Notes: generated by a model from the sequence alone, not told the origin. A stretch of 54,751 bases of DNA from Moraxella oblonga NBRC 102422 (GCF_001598275.1 NZ_BCYQ01000015.1:1-54751), one strand, 5' to 3'; positions 9,166 to 18,782 are shown, numbered from the stretch's first letter. Made by a program: numbers and translations.

Positions 9166-9363
9166 GGTGTTTTCCTTATAAAATTTGGTATTGTTAATTA
9201 AATGAGGTTTAGAGCAAACTGTCCGCCTTAAACTAAGTTTAAGAATGATTTTTTATTTATGGTTTAACAAACTTACCACAAACGAAAAACTCTGTACATA
9301 TTACTACCTAACAATGCCAAAAATTTCATCATAAAATAAAATTCGCCCAATATCAAGTTTTTA

Positions 9364-10797
9364 TCAAGCCTTTTTATACTCGGTCAAATCCACCACCACA
9401 TCACAATAATAACGAGTTAAATCATGGTCGTGGCTTACCATGATGAGTGTGCAATTTTGGCTTTGGCAGGCTTGTGTAAGTAGGTCAAGTGTGGTTTTTT
9501 GGGTAATTGGGTCTAGGCGGTTGGTTACTTCGTCTGCAAAGAGTAGTGCAGGTTTCATAAGCAATGCCCGCATGATGGCAATGCGTTGGAGTTCGCCCCC
9601 TGAGACGTGTTCACTTGTGCGGTTTAATAACTCTGGCGACAGTTGCAATGCCTCCATGAGTGGGGCGATTTGGCTTTTGTCAAGGCGGTGGCGTTTGATG
9701 ATATCATCAATGAGCGTACCAAGTTTGACTGAGCTAGCAAAGGCGGACGGCGGGTCTTGGTAGAGTTTTAGGACTTGGTGGCGGGCGGGGGTTTTGTACC
9801 AATGTATCCCCCCTTTACTTGGGGCAAGTAGCCCACATAAAGCGTCTCCAAGTGAGCTTTTGCCAATACCACTATCACCGATGAGTCCCACCGCTTGCCC
9901 TTCGTACAAATCAAGCGTTAGTCCAGAAAATAACTCCTTGTTACCACGACTGATGGCAACATCATCAAGGCGTAATAGTGCTTTGTCAAAGGTGCGTGCG
10001 TTGCCCTTGACCCATGTGGCGGGGTTGGCACGAATAAGCTCTTTGGTGTAGTCGGACTGTGGGGTGGTGAGTACGTCTTTGGCACGCCCTTGCTCCAAAA
10101 GTTTGCCTTTTTTCATCACCATCAGCATATCATCATCACCGCTTAGGTGGCTGGCTATCTCAATGTCGTGGGTGATGACAAGCAGTGAGCCAGCATTTTT
10201 GGCGACTTGCCCAAGCATATTTGCAACGATGAGTTTGTTGGTGTGGTCAAGCCCTTTGGTGGGTTCGTCTGCAATGACGATGTTTGCTCCCAAAATGGTA
10301 GCAGCGGCAAACGACACTCGCTGTGCCATACCTCCTGACAGTTCGTGGGGGTAGTGATGTTTAGCGTGGGTAAGAGCAAGCTTACCAAGCAGGTTGTTGG
10401 CTTGGGCAAGGGCGGTGGTTTTGTCCAGTTTTTTTACCAAATACAAACTTTCGGCGACTTGGTTTTGGGCGGTCATGGTGGGGTCAAGCGAACGCACAGG
10501 TTCTTGGGGGAGCATGGCAAGTGTTTTGCCCCATAGGGGACGAAATTTGGCAAGGTTAATTTCACCTTGTTCGTGCAAGGTTTGACCGTTGATGATGATA
10601 GAACCTGTTACGGTCAGCTCGTTTGGCAAATCGCCCATGATGGCATTAGCAAGTAGGCTTTTGCCTGAACCTGTTTCTCCCAAGATGATGAGGTTTTGAC
10701 CTTGTGCGATGGCAAAGCTGACAGGCTCAACAAGCACTACACCACTACGAGTGATGACGGATAGGTCTTTGATTTGGATTAGATTTTTATTGTTCAT
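9364..10797 (-). CDS. ABC transporter double ATPase, peptide/nickel type
   Basis: A 477-residue protein containing two complete ABC ATPase units in tandem, equivalent to an OppD-OppF or NikD-NikE pair fused in one chain. Unit 1 has Walker A GETGSGKS near 40, signature LSGGMAQR and Walker B IVIADEPT; unit 2 has GDSGIGKS near 308, signature VSGGELQR and Walker B LLFADEVT. It powers import through the two permeases encoded just upstream. It overlaps the upstream permease gene by 11 bases, which suggests translational coupling. The cargo (oligopeptide, dipeptide or metal) cannot be decided from the ATPase. The matching binding protein is probably the lipoprotein at 31186-32745, far from this operon. 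Confidence 0.85.
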   Translation of the reverse strand: MNNKNLIQIKDLSVITRSGVVLVEPVSFAIAQGQNLIILGETGSGKSLLANAIMGDLPNELTVTGSIIINGQTLHEQGEINLAKFRPLWGKTLAMLPQEPVRSLDPTMTAQNQVAESLYLVKKLDKTTALAQANNLLGKLALTHAKHHYPHELSGGMAQRVSFAAATILGANIVIADEPTKGLDHTNKLIVANMLGQVAKNAGSLLVITHDIEIASHLSGDDDMLMVMKKGKLLEQGRAKDVLTTPQSDYTKELIRANPATWVKGNARTFDKALLRLDDVAISRGNKELFSGLTLDLYEGQAVGLIGDSGIGKSSLGDALCGLLAPSKGGIHWYKTPARHQVLKLYQDPPSAFASSVKLGTLIDDIIKRHRLDKSQIAPLMEALQLSPELLNRTSEHVSGGELQRIAIMRALLMKPALLFADEVTNRLDPITQKTTLDLLTQACQSQNCTLIMVSHDHDLTRYYCDVVVDLTEYKKA

Positions 10798-11587
10798 GTT
10801 GTTTGCCTGATAAAAGTTGAAAACTTAGCACCAGTAAAAATACCGTAATGATGGGCAAAAAGAACACGAGCGGAGCTTCATAATAATAAGGAAAAAGTTC
10901 CGTCATCATCAGCCCAAGCTCGGCAATGGGTGGTTTTAAACCAACATTGACAAAGCCAAGCGTGGCAAGAGTCAACACTGCATTACCTGCTCCAAACGCC
11001 ATGAGCGTCCACATCACGCTCATCAGGCGAGGCAGGTAGTGGCGTTTGATGATGTACCACAGCCCCATGTCCATGAGTGTGCTTGCTACCACTTCGGGGG
11101 CATGGCGTAGGTTTAGGCTCATGGCACGAGCCATTTTAAAAAATTCCACCCACATCACCAGCGATACGCCCAGATAAAGTGACCAAAAACTGTTTGGGGC
11201 GATGGATGCAAACAGCAGGATAAATAACAGACCCGGTAAAGCCATGATACAATCGCAAATAAAGCCCAAAATTTTATCCAAAATCCCCCCAAAAATCCCT
11301 GCCAGTAGCCCCAAACTTAGCCCAAAAGTGAACGACACACCCACCGACATCACAATAAGCCCAAAAGATAGGCGAATGGCAGATGTAAGCCGAGCGAGCA
11401 TATCACGCCCCAGATGGTCTGTACCAAGTGGGTGTGTGGCGTTGGGGTTGGTTAGTACAGCATTTAAATCCTGTAATGCCATGTCATAAGGGCGAAATAG
11501 GGGGGTTAAATAGGCAAAACCAAGCAGAGCAAGTAAAATCAGCATGCCGATTTTTTGGGTGAGTGTGAGGTTTTTTAAAACAATCAT
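10787..11587 (-). CDS. ABC transporter permease, DppC/OppC/NikC type
   Basis: A 266-residue integral membrane protein with about six helices. The N-terminal part has the TGDHLGRDML-like signature of this family (PLGTDHLGRDMLARLTSAIRLSFG), and the EAA loop that contacts the ATPase is seen around residues 150-175 (KMARAMSLNLRHAPEVVAS). It forms a heterodimer with the DppB-type permease upstream. It starts 8 bases after that gene and its end overlaps the ATPase gene, so the three are one operon. Confidence 0.87.
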   Translation of the reverse strand: MIVLKNLTLTQKIGMLILLALLGFAYLTPLFRPYDMALQDLNAVLTNPNATHPLGTDHLGRDMLARLTSAIRLSFGLIVMSVGVSFTFGLSLGLLAGIFGGILDKILGFICDCIMALPGLLFILLFASIAPNSFWSLYLGVSLVMWVEFFKMARAMSLNLRHAPEVVASTLMDMGLWYIIKRHYLPRLMSVMWTLMAFGAGNAVLTLATLGFVNVGLKPPIAELGLMMTELFPYYYEAPLVFFLPIITVFLLVLSFQLLSGKQHEQ

Positions 11588-11595
11588 GTTGCCCC

Positions 11596-12528
11596 CTAAG
11601 CCTGATAACGTGGATCAATGAGTTTGTTGAGTACGTCCACGATGGTGTTTAGCACAACGAACAATGCCCCCATGACGAGTGCTGAACCTTGTATCATCGG
11701 AATGTCTCGTGCGATGATGGCGTGAACGAGGGCGTGACCGATGCCCGGCCAAGCAAAAACACTCTCAACGATAACCACACCCTCAATCAGATAGATAAGT
11801 TGTACGCCATGATAGGCGACCACAGGAATGGCGATGTTGCGAATGCCATGTCGGTAAAAGGCTTGCCATGATGATAGACCCTTTAAGTGGGCAAAGTTAT
11901 AAAATGTGGCATTTAGTACCGATAAAGTGGCTTTACGACATACTTGTACCGACACGGCAGATAATGCCAAAGCGAGTGTTAGGGCAGGCAGGATATAGTG
12001 AGTGGGTTTGCCATAGCCTGCCACAGGCAACCACCGCAGTTGTACAGCGAACAGTGTGATGAGTAAAATCCCAATGATAAAGGTGGGGGCAGAGCGTAGT
12101 AAGGTGGTCATAAACAAAACAACTTTATCTAAAACACCACCTTGTCGTACCGCACACAGCACGCCCACAGGCACACCAATAAACAGCGATATGATGAGAG
12201 CGACTATCGCCAAAGACAACGTATGCCCAAATTGGTGAGCGATTTCGCTCCATACACTCATGCCACTGACAAGTGAGTTGCCCAAATCAAGCTTTATAAG
12301 TTTGCCAAACCATGCCAGATACTGCTCATACCACACCAAATCTAGCCCCAATTCGGCACGAACAGCATCGGCGGAGCTGGCGGTAACTTGGTCGTAGCCA
12401 TAGCGAGAGCTGGCGATGCGGTATGCCATATCACCTGGTAGGCTTTTCATGAGAACAAAGGTCAATGTCCCAACCGACCAAATGACGAGCAATAGCTGGA
12501 TAAGTCTTGCGGTGAGTAGTTTTAACAT
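11596..12528 (-). CDS. ABC transporter permease, DppB/OppB/NikB type
   Basis: A 310-residue membrane protein with six predicted helices, the first gene of a permease-permease-ATPase operon for peptides or nickel. The family start MLKLLTARLIQLLLVIWSVG and the conserved PGDMAY motif near residue 31 are present, as is the EAA-type loop before VVAYHGVQLIYLIEGVVIVE. A good promoter lies 30-58 bases upstream. In Moraxella catarrhalis comparable genes are described as an opp operon that includes the binding protein; here the binding-protein gene is missing from the operon. Confidence 0.87.
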   Translation of the reverse strand: MLKLLTARLIQLLLVIWSVGTLTFVLMKSLPGDMAYRIASSRYGYDQVTASSADAVRAELGLDLVWYEQYLAWFGKLIKLDLGNSLVSGMSVWSEIAHQFGHTLSLAIVALIISLFIGVPVGVLCAVRQGGVLDKVVLFMTTLLRSAPTFIIGILLITLFAVQLRWLPVAGYGKPTHYILPALTLALALSAVSVQVCRKATLSVLNATFYNFAHLKGLSSWQAFYRHGIRNIAIPVVAYHGVQLIYLIEGVVIVESVFAWPGIGHALVHAIIARDIPMIQGSALVMGALFVVLNTIVDVLNKLIDPRYQA

Positions 12529-12557
12529 GGTGTATTATTGTAAAATCAAATCGCACC

Positions 12558-12586
12558 ATTATAAGGGGTGTTGGGAGTAAAGGCAA
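12558..12586 (-). promoter_or_regulatory. Sigma-70 promoter of the peptide/nickel ABC operon
   Basis: On the minus strand: TTGCCT (12586-12581), 17-base spacer, TATAAT (12563-12558), about 30 bases before the permease start at 12528. Confidence 0.65.
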
Positions 12587-12627
12587 ATGAAATGGTATAT
12601 TATTTCTAAAATTGTTCTCATTAAATA

Positions 12628-12652
12628 AAACCCTACCACAGGCAGGGTTTTG
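12628..12652 (-). terminator. Terminator of the zinc-ribbon protein gene
   Basis: Stem AAACCCTGCC/GGTAGGGTTT (one mismatch) followed by T-rich sequence on the minus strand, about 90 bases beyond the stop at 12745. Confidence 0.7.
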
Positions 12653-12744
12653 ATTGGGAGGTGTGGAATTTTATAGGCTTCTAGTCTGGCATAGTTTAGG
12701 TTACTAGTCTTAGGGCTATTATGATGGCGGTTTGGTATGCCCAA

Positions 12745-13869
12745 TCAATTTTTTGTAGATGCTACCGCAGGGTCAAACATCTGGCTGGTCAAATCCTTAG
12801 TTGCCAAGCCACATTTAAAACAATAATGGTTAAAAGCACTTTTGCGAGTTTGGCAATTGGAGCAATGCTCAAACAAATGTATGCCACAATGCGGACAAAA
12901 ATCCAAATCGGTATTGCCAAAGTCTAGTGTCCGCTCGCAACTTGGGCAAATGCTTCTAGCGATTTTGGCGTGGGCTTCATCATAATCCATTTGGGATTGG
13001 CGTTCACTGCTAGATAAGGCTTCTTCGGCACGTTTGCGTTCTAGATAGGCATTCATCGCACCGATGGCATATTTGCCAATAAATACCGTCATGATGATGC
13101 CCACGCCATAGCGAACATAACCCCCATAGTTGGGCAAGTATGGCACAAGTTCTACAAAAAACACAAAGGTTGCAAAAAATCCAAATCCCCATACAAACGG
13201 CCACGCATTCGTATGGCGATAACGGCGAAACAAAAACCACGCCAAAATCAGCAAAGGCAAAGTAATGACAAGCCGATACATAAATACCGTAAATTCAGTG
13301 CGATTGAGATACTTGTTGTAATCATTCATCGCATCTGCTTCCATCATGCTGATTTGGTTTTCAATGTTTTCAATGGTGTGTCTGCGGTCAAGCTGACGTT
13401 TTTCAATGGCTTCTAATTCGTGCTTTAACTTGCTTTCTTGGGCTTTTAATGTGTCAAGTTCACCTGTGCGTTTGATGACTTCGGGGTTTTGGTCGGACTG
13501 CTCGGTTACTGAGCGGGTTGCAAGCCAATTATCAAAGCTTTCACGAGCATTGGCATAGGTATCTTGCTGTGTGATTAGCTCATGGTTTTTTTGTTCCCAT
13601 TCATGGTCAATGCCAAGTTTTTGGTTTTCGGCATCATCACGCTCGGATTGGAGTTTTTTGTAAGCAGAGTGGTCAGCGACAAAGTCCTCAATCGTGGTCT
13701 CGTTTGTGGTAAACATTGGCAAATCTGCCACCACTTTACTGCCAAGCCCAATCAAAAATCCTGCAAAGATAAATGACACTATCCATAAAAATATCCGAAA
13801 CCATTTTTCAGGTTGGCGACCTGATTTGGTTTTGGCAGGTTTGGGCTTGGTGTAAGCTTTGGTGGTCAT
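12745..13869 (-). CDS. Membrane protein with coiled coil and double C-terminal zinc ribbon
   Basis: About 374 residues, function unknown. Order of features: basic N-terminus, one transmembrane helix (about 27-48), a charged extracytoplasmic coiled coil of roughly 120 residues (from SAYKKLQSERDD to IENIENQ), three more hydrophobic segments (about 200-280), a second short coiled stretch (AYLERKRAEEALSSSE), then two zinc ribbons near the C-terminus: CPSC-x12-CPHC and CSNC-x12-CFKC. The ribbons should be cytoplasmic. The reading frame opens at a TTG (13881), but GGAG lies just before two adjacent ATGs; I use the second (13869) because its spacing is better. It sits between an ABC operon and fbpC, and a Fur-box-like string lies directly upstream. 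Confidence 0.75.
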   Translation of the reverse strand: MTTKAYTKPKPAKTKSGRQPEKWFRIFLWIVSFIFAGFLIGLGSKVVADLPMFTTNETTIEDFVADHSAYKKLQSERDDAENQKLGIDHEWEQKNHELITQQDTYANARESFDNWLATRSVTEQSDQNPEVIKRTGELDTLKAQESKLKHELEAIEKRQLDRRHTIENIENQISMMEADAMNDYNKYLNRTEFTVFMYRLVITLPLLILAWFLFRRYRHTNAWPFVWGFGFFATFVFFVELVPYLPNYGGYVRYGVGIIMTVFIGKYAIGAMNAYLERKRAEEALSSSERQSQMDYDEAHAKIARSICPSCERTLDFGNTDLDFCPHCGIHLFEHCSNCQTRKSAFNHYCFKCGLATKDLTSQMFDPAVASTKN

Positions 13870-13883
13870 CATGCTCTCCAAAT

Positions 13884-13901
13884 GATAATGAGAATAATAA
13901 C
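13884..13901. promoter_or_regulatory. Fur-box-like sequence upstream of the zinc-ribbon gene
   Basis: GATAATGAGAATAATAAC matches the 19-base Fur consensus at about 15 positions and reads as three adjacent NAT(A/T)AT-like hexamers. It lies between the fbpC stop and the zinc-ribbon gene, 15 bases before that gene's start. AT-rich background makes chance matches possible. Confidence 0.4.
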
Positions 13902-14008
13902 ACTAATCTAGCATAATTTGTGGGGATTTGATAATGGGGTTTTTGTTAATAAAACTCTCACATTTGTTATTGAAAAAGCGGTGGTTTGTTGATAATTTGC
14001 TCTTTACG

Positions 14009-15058
14009 TTATACCACCACGCCACTGACAATCTTAATCTTAATCTCATCGCCCACCTTGACCCCACTTGTGATGGGTAAATGTGCAATCAGTTCGCCTG
14101 CTTGGGTTTGTAATTGACAACGAAAATATCCGCCCTTAAAGCCGCAAAATACCACCTGTGCCGATACGCCCATATCGTCCAAATGTACATTTTCAGGGCG
14201 AATTAGGAGCGTGCTTGCGTTTGTGTCGTTGGTATTTTCGCAAACAATCTTGCCAATGGCGGTTGTTGCCATGCCATTTTGAATGTTTTGTATTTCAATC
14301 AATGCCCCATCGCCGATAAAACTGGCCACCATCTTGGTGTTTGGAAATTGATATAACCTTGTTGGTGTGTCCCATTGCTGTAATTTTCCGTCCGCCATCA
14401 CGCCGATTTTGTCCGCCATTGCAAAGGCTTCTGCTTGGTCGTGCGTAACCAAAATGGCGGTGATGTTTTGCGATTTTAATAGCTCTCGCACTTCAAAAGA
14501 CAGACTGGCTCTAAGCTCCACATCTAGGTTTGAAAATGGTTCGTCAAGCAAAATCAGCTTGGGCTTCATGGCAAAAACCCGAGCCAAAGCCACCCTTTGT
14601 TGTTGTCCACCTGACAACTCATGTGGATAACGGCGAGCAAAATCACCCATGCCCACCAATGACAAAAGCTCATCAAGGCGAGCTTGTTGTTCACTTTTGG
14701 CTAAGTGTTTGATACCAAAGCAAATATTGTCCGCCACCGTCAAATGGCTAAACAAAGCATAATCTTGGAACACCATGCCAACTTGGCGTAAATGTGGAGC
14801 AACCGCCTGTCTTGTCGTCCCATTAAACAGCTCCTTCTGGGCTAGGCGAATCTTACCAGCATTGGGCTGACAAAAGCCCATGATAGAACGCAAAACCGCA
14901 GTTTTGCCACAGCCTGATTGACCCAAAAGACAGCCGATGTCGCCTTGATTAAGAGTGAAAGATATGTCTGAAAAAATGGTTTTGTTGCCAAAGGCAACGG
15001 CTAGATTATCCACCGTCAAATGTGGGTTGGTTAAGTTTTCAGTTGGTAAAGTTGTCAT
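14009..15058 (-). CDS. fbpC: Ferric iron ABC transporter ATP-binding protein FbpC
   Basis: A 349-residue ATPase that powers uptake of ferric iron from the periplasm. Walker A GQSGCGKT, signature LSGGQQQR and Walker B LILLDEPFSNLD are clear, followed by a C-terminal regulatory (TOBE-like) domain with LLIRPENVHL and the closing KIKIVSGVVV. I use the ATG at 15058 with a GGAA ribosome site; the frame is open to 15148 but that part encodes nothing typical. It follows fbpB on the minus strand after about 100 bases. Confidence 0.9.
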   Translation of the reverse strand: MTTLPTENLTNPHLTVDNLAVAFGNKTIFSDISFTLNQGDIGCLLGQSGCGKTAVLRSIMGFCQPNAGKIRLAQKELFNGTTRQAVAPHLRQVGMVFQDYALFSHLTVADNICFGIKHLAKSEQQARLDELLSLVGMGDFARRYPHELSGGQQQRVALARVFAMKPKLILLDEPFSNLDVELRASLSFEVRELLKSQNITAILVTHDQAEAFAMADKIGVMADGKLQQWDTPTRLYQFPNTKMVASFIGDGALIEIQNIQNGMATTAIGKIVCENTNDTNASTLLIRPENVHLDDMGVSAQVVFCGFKGGYFRCQLQTQAGELIAHLPITSGVKVGDEIKIKIVSGVVV

Positions 15059-15160
15059 TGTATTTTTCCGATATATTTTATTTGAAATTGGTATAACTAA
15101 TTGATTTTTTAGGGTAAAATTGCAATCACTAAGTATAAATGTCGCCACTTTTATCCAAAG

Positions 15161-16771
15161 TTATTTGTCATTTTGCCCCAATCTTGAAAACCAAATCACA
15201 GGTACAAGCCCCACCACCACAATCAAAAGTGCAGGCAAACTCGCCCTGTCATAAATGCCCTCCATCGTAAAGGCGTGAATCCGCACCGCCAACATATCCC
15301 AATCAGAAGGACGCATCATGAGCGTAATGGGCATTTCTTTCATCACATCTACAAATACCATCAATAGCGACACGCCCATTGCCCCTTTGAGCATTGGCAA
15401 ATACACTCGCCAAATCACAGGCAAACCTGACACACCAAGTGAGTGAGATGCTTCAATCAAAGATGGCTTGACCCGCTCCATACCTGCTGATACTGACGAT
15501 GAACCAAGTGCCAAAAAGCGAATCAAATAAGCAACAATCATCACGCCAAGTGTTCCTTTAAAAATGGCGGTGGTCTCTTCACCAAGATTGAGCCATTCAA
15601 TCAGTACATTATCCACGTATGCCACAGGTACGAACACGCCTACCGCCAACACCGTTCCAGGGATTGCATAACCCATCAAGGCAAGTTTGGTGGTAAAAAA
15701 AGTAAAACGACCACCATCTTGTCTTTGGGCAAGGGCGATAAGTAGAGCAAACAGCGTAACCACCACAGACGCTACGATTGCCACCGATACTGAATGATAA
15801 GCCTGCATGGCGGTCTCTTGCCAGTCAATGCCTTGCCAAGTTTGTACTATCCATATGATAAGCTGAATCACAGGCACAAAAAACGCCAAACCTAGCACCA
15901 ATAAGCACCAACCCATCGCCAGATATTTGCCAATACCTGTCAAGGTTTTGGGTGTGTAATGGTTGCCTCGTCCTGCCTCTTCAAATCGCCTGCCACGTCG
16001 TGTCCATTCTTCTAAGGCGACCATGACAAAGACGGCTAGAATGAGCAAACTTGCCAATTGTTTGGCGGTTTCAATAGAAAAAAAGCCAAACCACGATTCA
16101 TAAATGGCGGTGGTAAAAGTATCATAACCAAAAATAGATACCGCCCCAAAATCTGCCAAAACTTCCATCAAAGCCAACATCAGTCCACCCGCTATCCAAG
16201 GGCGAGCCATCGGTAAGGCGATTTTGATAAAGGACTGTACAGGCGACAAGCCCAAACTTGCTCCCACTTCTAAGGCACGAGACCCCATACTGCCAAAGGC
16301 GTTTTTGGCAAGCAAATAAACATAAGGATAAAACGCAAGGCTCATCACGATGGTTAGTCCCACACCATTTCTAATGTCGGGCAATCCTTGCTCAAAGCCA
16401 TACGTTTCTCTTAGATAAGTGCTAATTGGTGCAGAATATTCAAACAAACCCAATTGCACAAAAGCAAGCACATAGGCAGGGACAGCTAAGGGGAGCATCA
16501 TCGCCCATGATAAGGTTTTGGATAAGGGGAAACGATACATCGCAAGTAGCCATGCCGTTGTCGTTCCCAAAAATAGTACGCCTACCGCCACGCCAATTGC
16601 TAGAATAATGGTGTTTTTGACCAGTAGAGGCAGTTGATAGTCTAATAGATAATCCCAAATTTCTTGGTCAAATTTGCCCAATGCCGACACAATCACCAGC
16701 ACAGGCACGACCACCAAAAACGCACACAGCACCACCCAAAGGCGAGACAGTAGGACGGTTAGATTTCCCAT
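15161..16771 (-). CDS. fbpB: Ferric iron ABC transporter permease FbpB
   Basis: A 536-residue permease with about twelve helices formed by two fused MetI-type halves, as is usual for FbpB/SfuB/HitB. EAA loops are visible in both halves: near LEVGASLGLSPVQSFIKIALPMARPWI (first) and LIEASHSLGVSGLPVIWRVYLPML (second). It passes iron from FbpA through the inner membrane. It begins at 16771 and is divergent from fbpA, sharing a 146-base control region with a Fur-box-like sequence. Confidence 0.92.
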   Translation of the reverse strand: MGNLTVLLSRLWVVLCAFLVVVPVLVIVSALGKFDQEIWDYLLDYQLPLLVKNTIILAIGVAVGVLFLGTTTAWLLAMYRFPLSKTLSWAMMLPLAVPAYVLAFVQLGLFEYSAPISTYLRETYGFEQGLPDIRNGVGLTIVMSLAFYPYVYLLAKNAFGSMGSRALEVGASLGLSPVQSFIKIALPMARPWIAGGLMLALMEVLADFGAVSIFGYDTFTTAIYESWFGFFSIETAKQLASLLILAVFVMVALEEWTRRGRRFEEAGRGNHYTPKTLTGIGKYLAMGWCLLVLGLAFFVPVIQLIIWIVQTWQGIDWQETAMQAYHSVSVAIVASVVVTLFALLIALAQRQDGGRFTFFTTKLALMGYAIPGTVLAVGVFVPVAYVDNVLIEWLNLGEETTAIFKGTLGVMIVAYLIRFLALGSSSVSAGMERVKPSLIEASHSLGVSGLPVIWRVYLPMLKGAMGVSLLMVFVDVMKEMPITLMMRPSDWDMLAVRIHAFTMEGIYDRASLPALLIVVVGLVPVIWFSRLGQNDK

Positions 16772-16837
16772 GGTTATCCCAAAAATTATTTAAATTGCAA
16801 ACTAATCATTGTAGACGACCTATTATACCACAAAAAA

Positions 16838-16856
16838 GATAATGATAATTTTTATT
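16838..16856. promoter_or_regulatory. Fur box between fbpB and fbpA
   Basis: The site GATAATGATAATTTTTATT matches the consensus GATAATGATAATCATTATC at 16 of 19 positions. It lies in the 146-base divergent region and could repress both fbpA and fbpBC when iron is plentiful. Confidence 0.75.
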
Positions 16857-16917
16857 GTTTCTTTTATGAAAATTTAGTATCATATGGGGAAATTTGCAAC
16901 CCAAAGGAAACCTTGTT

Positions 16918-17913
16918 ATGTCAAAAAAACTCCTTGCCACTTCCATCATTCTTGCGACCGCCCTGCCTGCGTTCGGTGCAGAATTGACCGTTTATTCAGC
17001 CCGTTCTGACGAATTGTTAAAGCCTCTTATTGCCAGGTATCAAGAAAAAACAGGGCATAAAATCAACCTAGTTACCGACCGTAACGCAGGTTCGCTCATG
17101 GAAAAAATCAAAGCCGAAGGCAAAAACACCAAAGCCGACATTCTTATCACCGTAGACGGTGGCAACCTTTGGCAAGCCGCCCAAGCAGGTTTGTTGCAAC
17201 CCATCAATTCAAGCGTGCTAAAAGCCAACATTCCATCACACCTAAGAGACCCTCAAAACCGCTGGTTTGGTTTGTCAGTGCGTGCCAGAACCATTTTTTA
17301 TAACCCAACCAAAGTTAAGCCAAGCGAGCTTTCTACTTATGCTGACCTAGCCAATCCAAAATGGAAAGGTAAATTGTGCTTGCGTACCTCCAACAACGTT
17401 TATAACCAATCTTTGGTTGCAACCATGATTGCCAACGAAGGTCAAGCCAATGCCGAAAAAACAGTCAAAGGTTGGGTTGCCAACCTAGCCACCAAACCAT
17501 TTGCCAATGATACCGCCCTACTTGAAGCGATTGGTGCAGGGCAATGTGATGTGGGCATTGCCAACACTTACTACTTTGGTCGTCTGGTTGCCAAAAACCC
17601 AAATCTTAACGTCAAAGTATTTTTTGCCAACCAAAATGGCAAAGGTACGCATGTCAATGTTTCGGGTGCAGGCGTGGTAAAACACAGTAAAAATGTCGCC
17701 GAAGCCCAAAAATTCATTGAGTGGTTGTCAAGCAACGAAGCCCAAGCCATCTTTGCAGGCAACAACTATGAATTTGTGGCAAGCGTTCATGCAAGCAATG
17801 CACCATTGGTCTCTAAGTGGGGGCATTTTAAACAAGACTTTATCAATGTCTCTGTGGCAGGTCAACATCAACAAAAAGCCATCATGCTCATGAAAAAAGC
17901 TGGTTATCAATAA
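16918..17913 (+). CDS. fbpA: Periplasmic ferric iron-binding protein FbpA
   Basis: A 331-residue exported protein (signal peptide [20 protein letters not shown], then AELTVYSAR) that carries a single ferric ion to FbpB. The neighbouring tyrosines that bind iron are seen in NTYYFGRLV near residue 220, and the anion-site region around NAGSLMEKI is present. The start at 16918 follows an AAAGGA ribosome site; the frame is open back to 16894. In Neisseria and Haemophilus the gene leads an fbpABC/hitABC operon, but here it is transcribed away from fbpBC. A strong terminator follows. Confidence 0.95.
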   Translation: MSKKLLATSIILATALPAFGAELTVYSARSDELLKPLIARYQEKTGHKINLVTDRNAGSLMEKIKAEGKNTKADILITVDGGNLWQAAQAGLLQPINSSVLKANIPSHLRDPQNRWFGLSVRARTIFYNPTKVKPSELSTYADLANPKWKGKLCLRTSNNVYNQSLVATMIANEGQANAEKTVKGWVANLATKPFANDTALLEAIGAGQCDVGIANTYYFGRLVAKNPNLNVKVFFANQNGKGTHVNVSGAGVVKHSKNVAEAQKFIEWLSSNEAQAIFAGNNYEFVASVHASNAPLVSKWGHFKQDFINVSVAGQHQQKAIMLMKKAGYQ

Positions 17914-17924
17914 TTTTGGTTTGA

Positions 17925-17962
17925 CAATAAAAAATCGGTTCACTTGAACCGATTTTTTATTG
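17925..17962. terminator. Terminator of fbpA
   Basis: Long near-perfect palindrome with core stem ATCGGTTCA/TGAACCGAT and AATAAAAA/TTTTTATT flanks; it works in both directions. Confidence 0.88.
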
Positions 17963-18039
17963 TGATGGTGATATGATTAAATAATGTCATAGTAATTACA
18001 ACACACAATCACTTCATTCTTGTTTTACTTCCTAAAAAT

Positions 18040-18777
18040 TTATTGGACGACCTTTTTTATCCTTAAATTGTCAAAATAAAACACTTCATCATTTAAATAC
18101 GCCACCACTGTACTTTGTGTTTGAGAGCCATAGACATCAATTTTATCATAAATAAACGGCACGACTTCCACGCCTTGTTTGTTGATACAGCCTGATTTGC
18201 CATTCTTTTTGATACAAACAATGGGGCGGGTAAAATAATTATGCGTATCGTATTGTGGCGGGGCTATTTCATTAAAATCCTTATCAATAAATCCCCATTT
18301 GTCATCTTTACGCACCCAAGCAAAACCATCAAAGGCAAAGGGTTCTACATAGTCATATTTACCAAATACCAATAATTCATTTTGGTTTTTGTCTATAAAT
18401 CCCCATTGCCCGTTTTTATTGGCACGGATAATGCCGTGTTGATTGGGTGGGTTTAACTTATCGTATTCAAAGGGAATAATAATGTCATTATTGACAGTGA
18501 CCATTCCCCATTTGCTGTTTAATTCTACCGCCCAAAGTCCATTATCAATACCTGCCGAATTGTCATATTGGGCAGGAATGATGATGTGATTGCCTTTTTT
18601 GGCAAGTCCGTATTTGTGGGTTTTGGTATTTTGAATGGGGGCATAGCCATCAACATAACAACTGCCTTGATGGTTTTCTATTTTAACCAAACGACAAAAC
18701 AACCCTGCATTGGCGGTAGGGGACAATAAAGCTGCACCCATCAATATTAAAAAAATAAGCCATAACTTTTTCATCAT
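18040..18777 (-). CDS. Exported WG-repeat protein
   Basis: A 245-residue exported protein of unknown function. A signal peptide (about residues 1-25, ending TANA-G) is followed by about five WG-type repeats of 35-45 residues; recognisable units are SKWGMVTVNNDIIIPFEYD, GQWGFIDKNQNEL and DKWGFIDKDFNEI. Repeats of this kind probably form a beta-rich fold and are common in secreted proteins. Cysteine pairs (FCRL/SCYV and VCIK/SGCI) suggest disulfides. Two ATGs stand next to each other at the start; AGGTG is just upstream. It is the last gene of the island and starts only 5 bases after the preceding gene, so it is cotranscribed. Confidence 0.82.
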   Translation of the reverse strand: MMKKLWLIFLILMGAALLSPTANAGLFCRLVKIENHQGSCYVDGYAPIQNTKTHKYGLAKKGNHIIIPAQYDNSAGIDNGLWAVELNSKWGMVTVNNDIIIPFEYDKLNPPNQHGIIRANKNGQWGFIDKNQNELLVFGKYDYVEPFAFDGFAWVRKDDKWGFIDKDFNEIAPPQYDTHNYFTRPIVCIKKNGKSGCINKQGVEVVPFIYDKIDVYGSQTQSTVVAYLNDEVFYFDNLRIKKVVQ

Positions 18778-18782
18778 TGCAC

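Noticed and set aside
12559-12744. 61-codon minus-strand ORF
   Set aside because: It contains the terminator and the promoter of flanking genes and has no family features.
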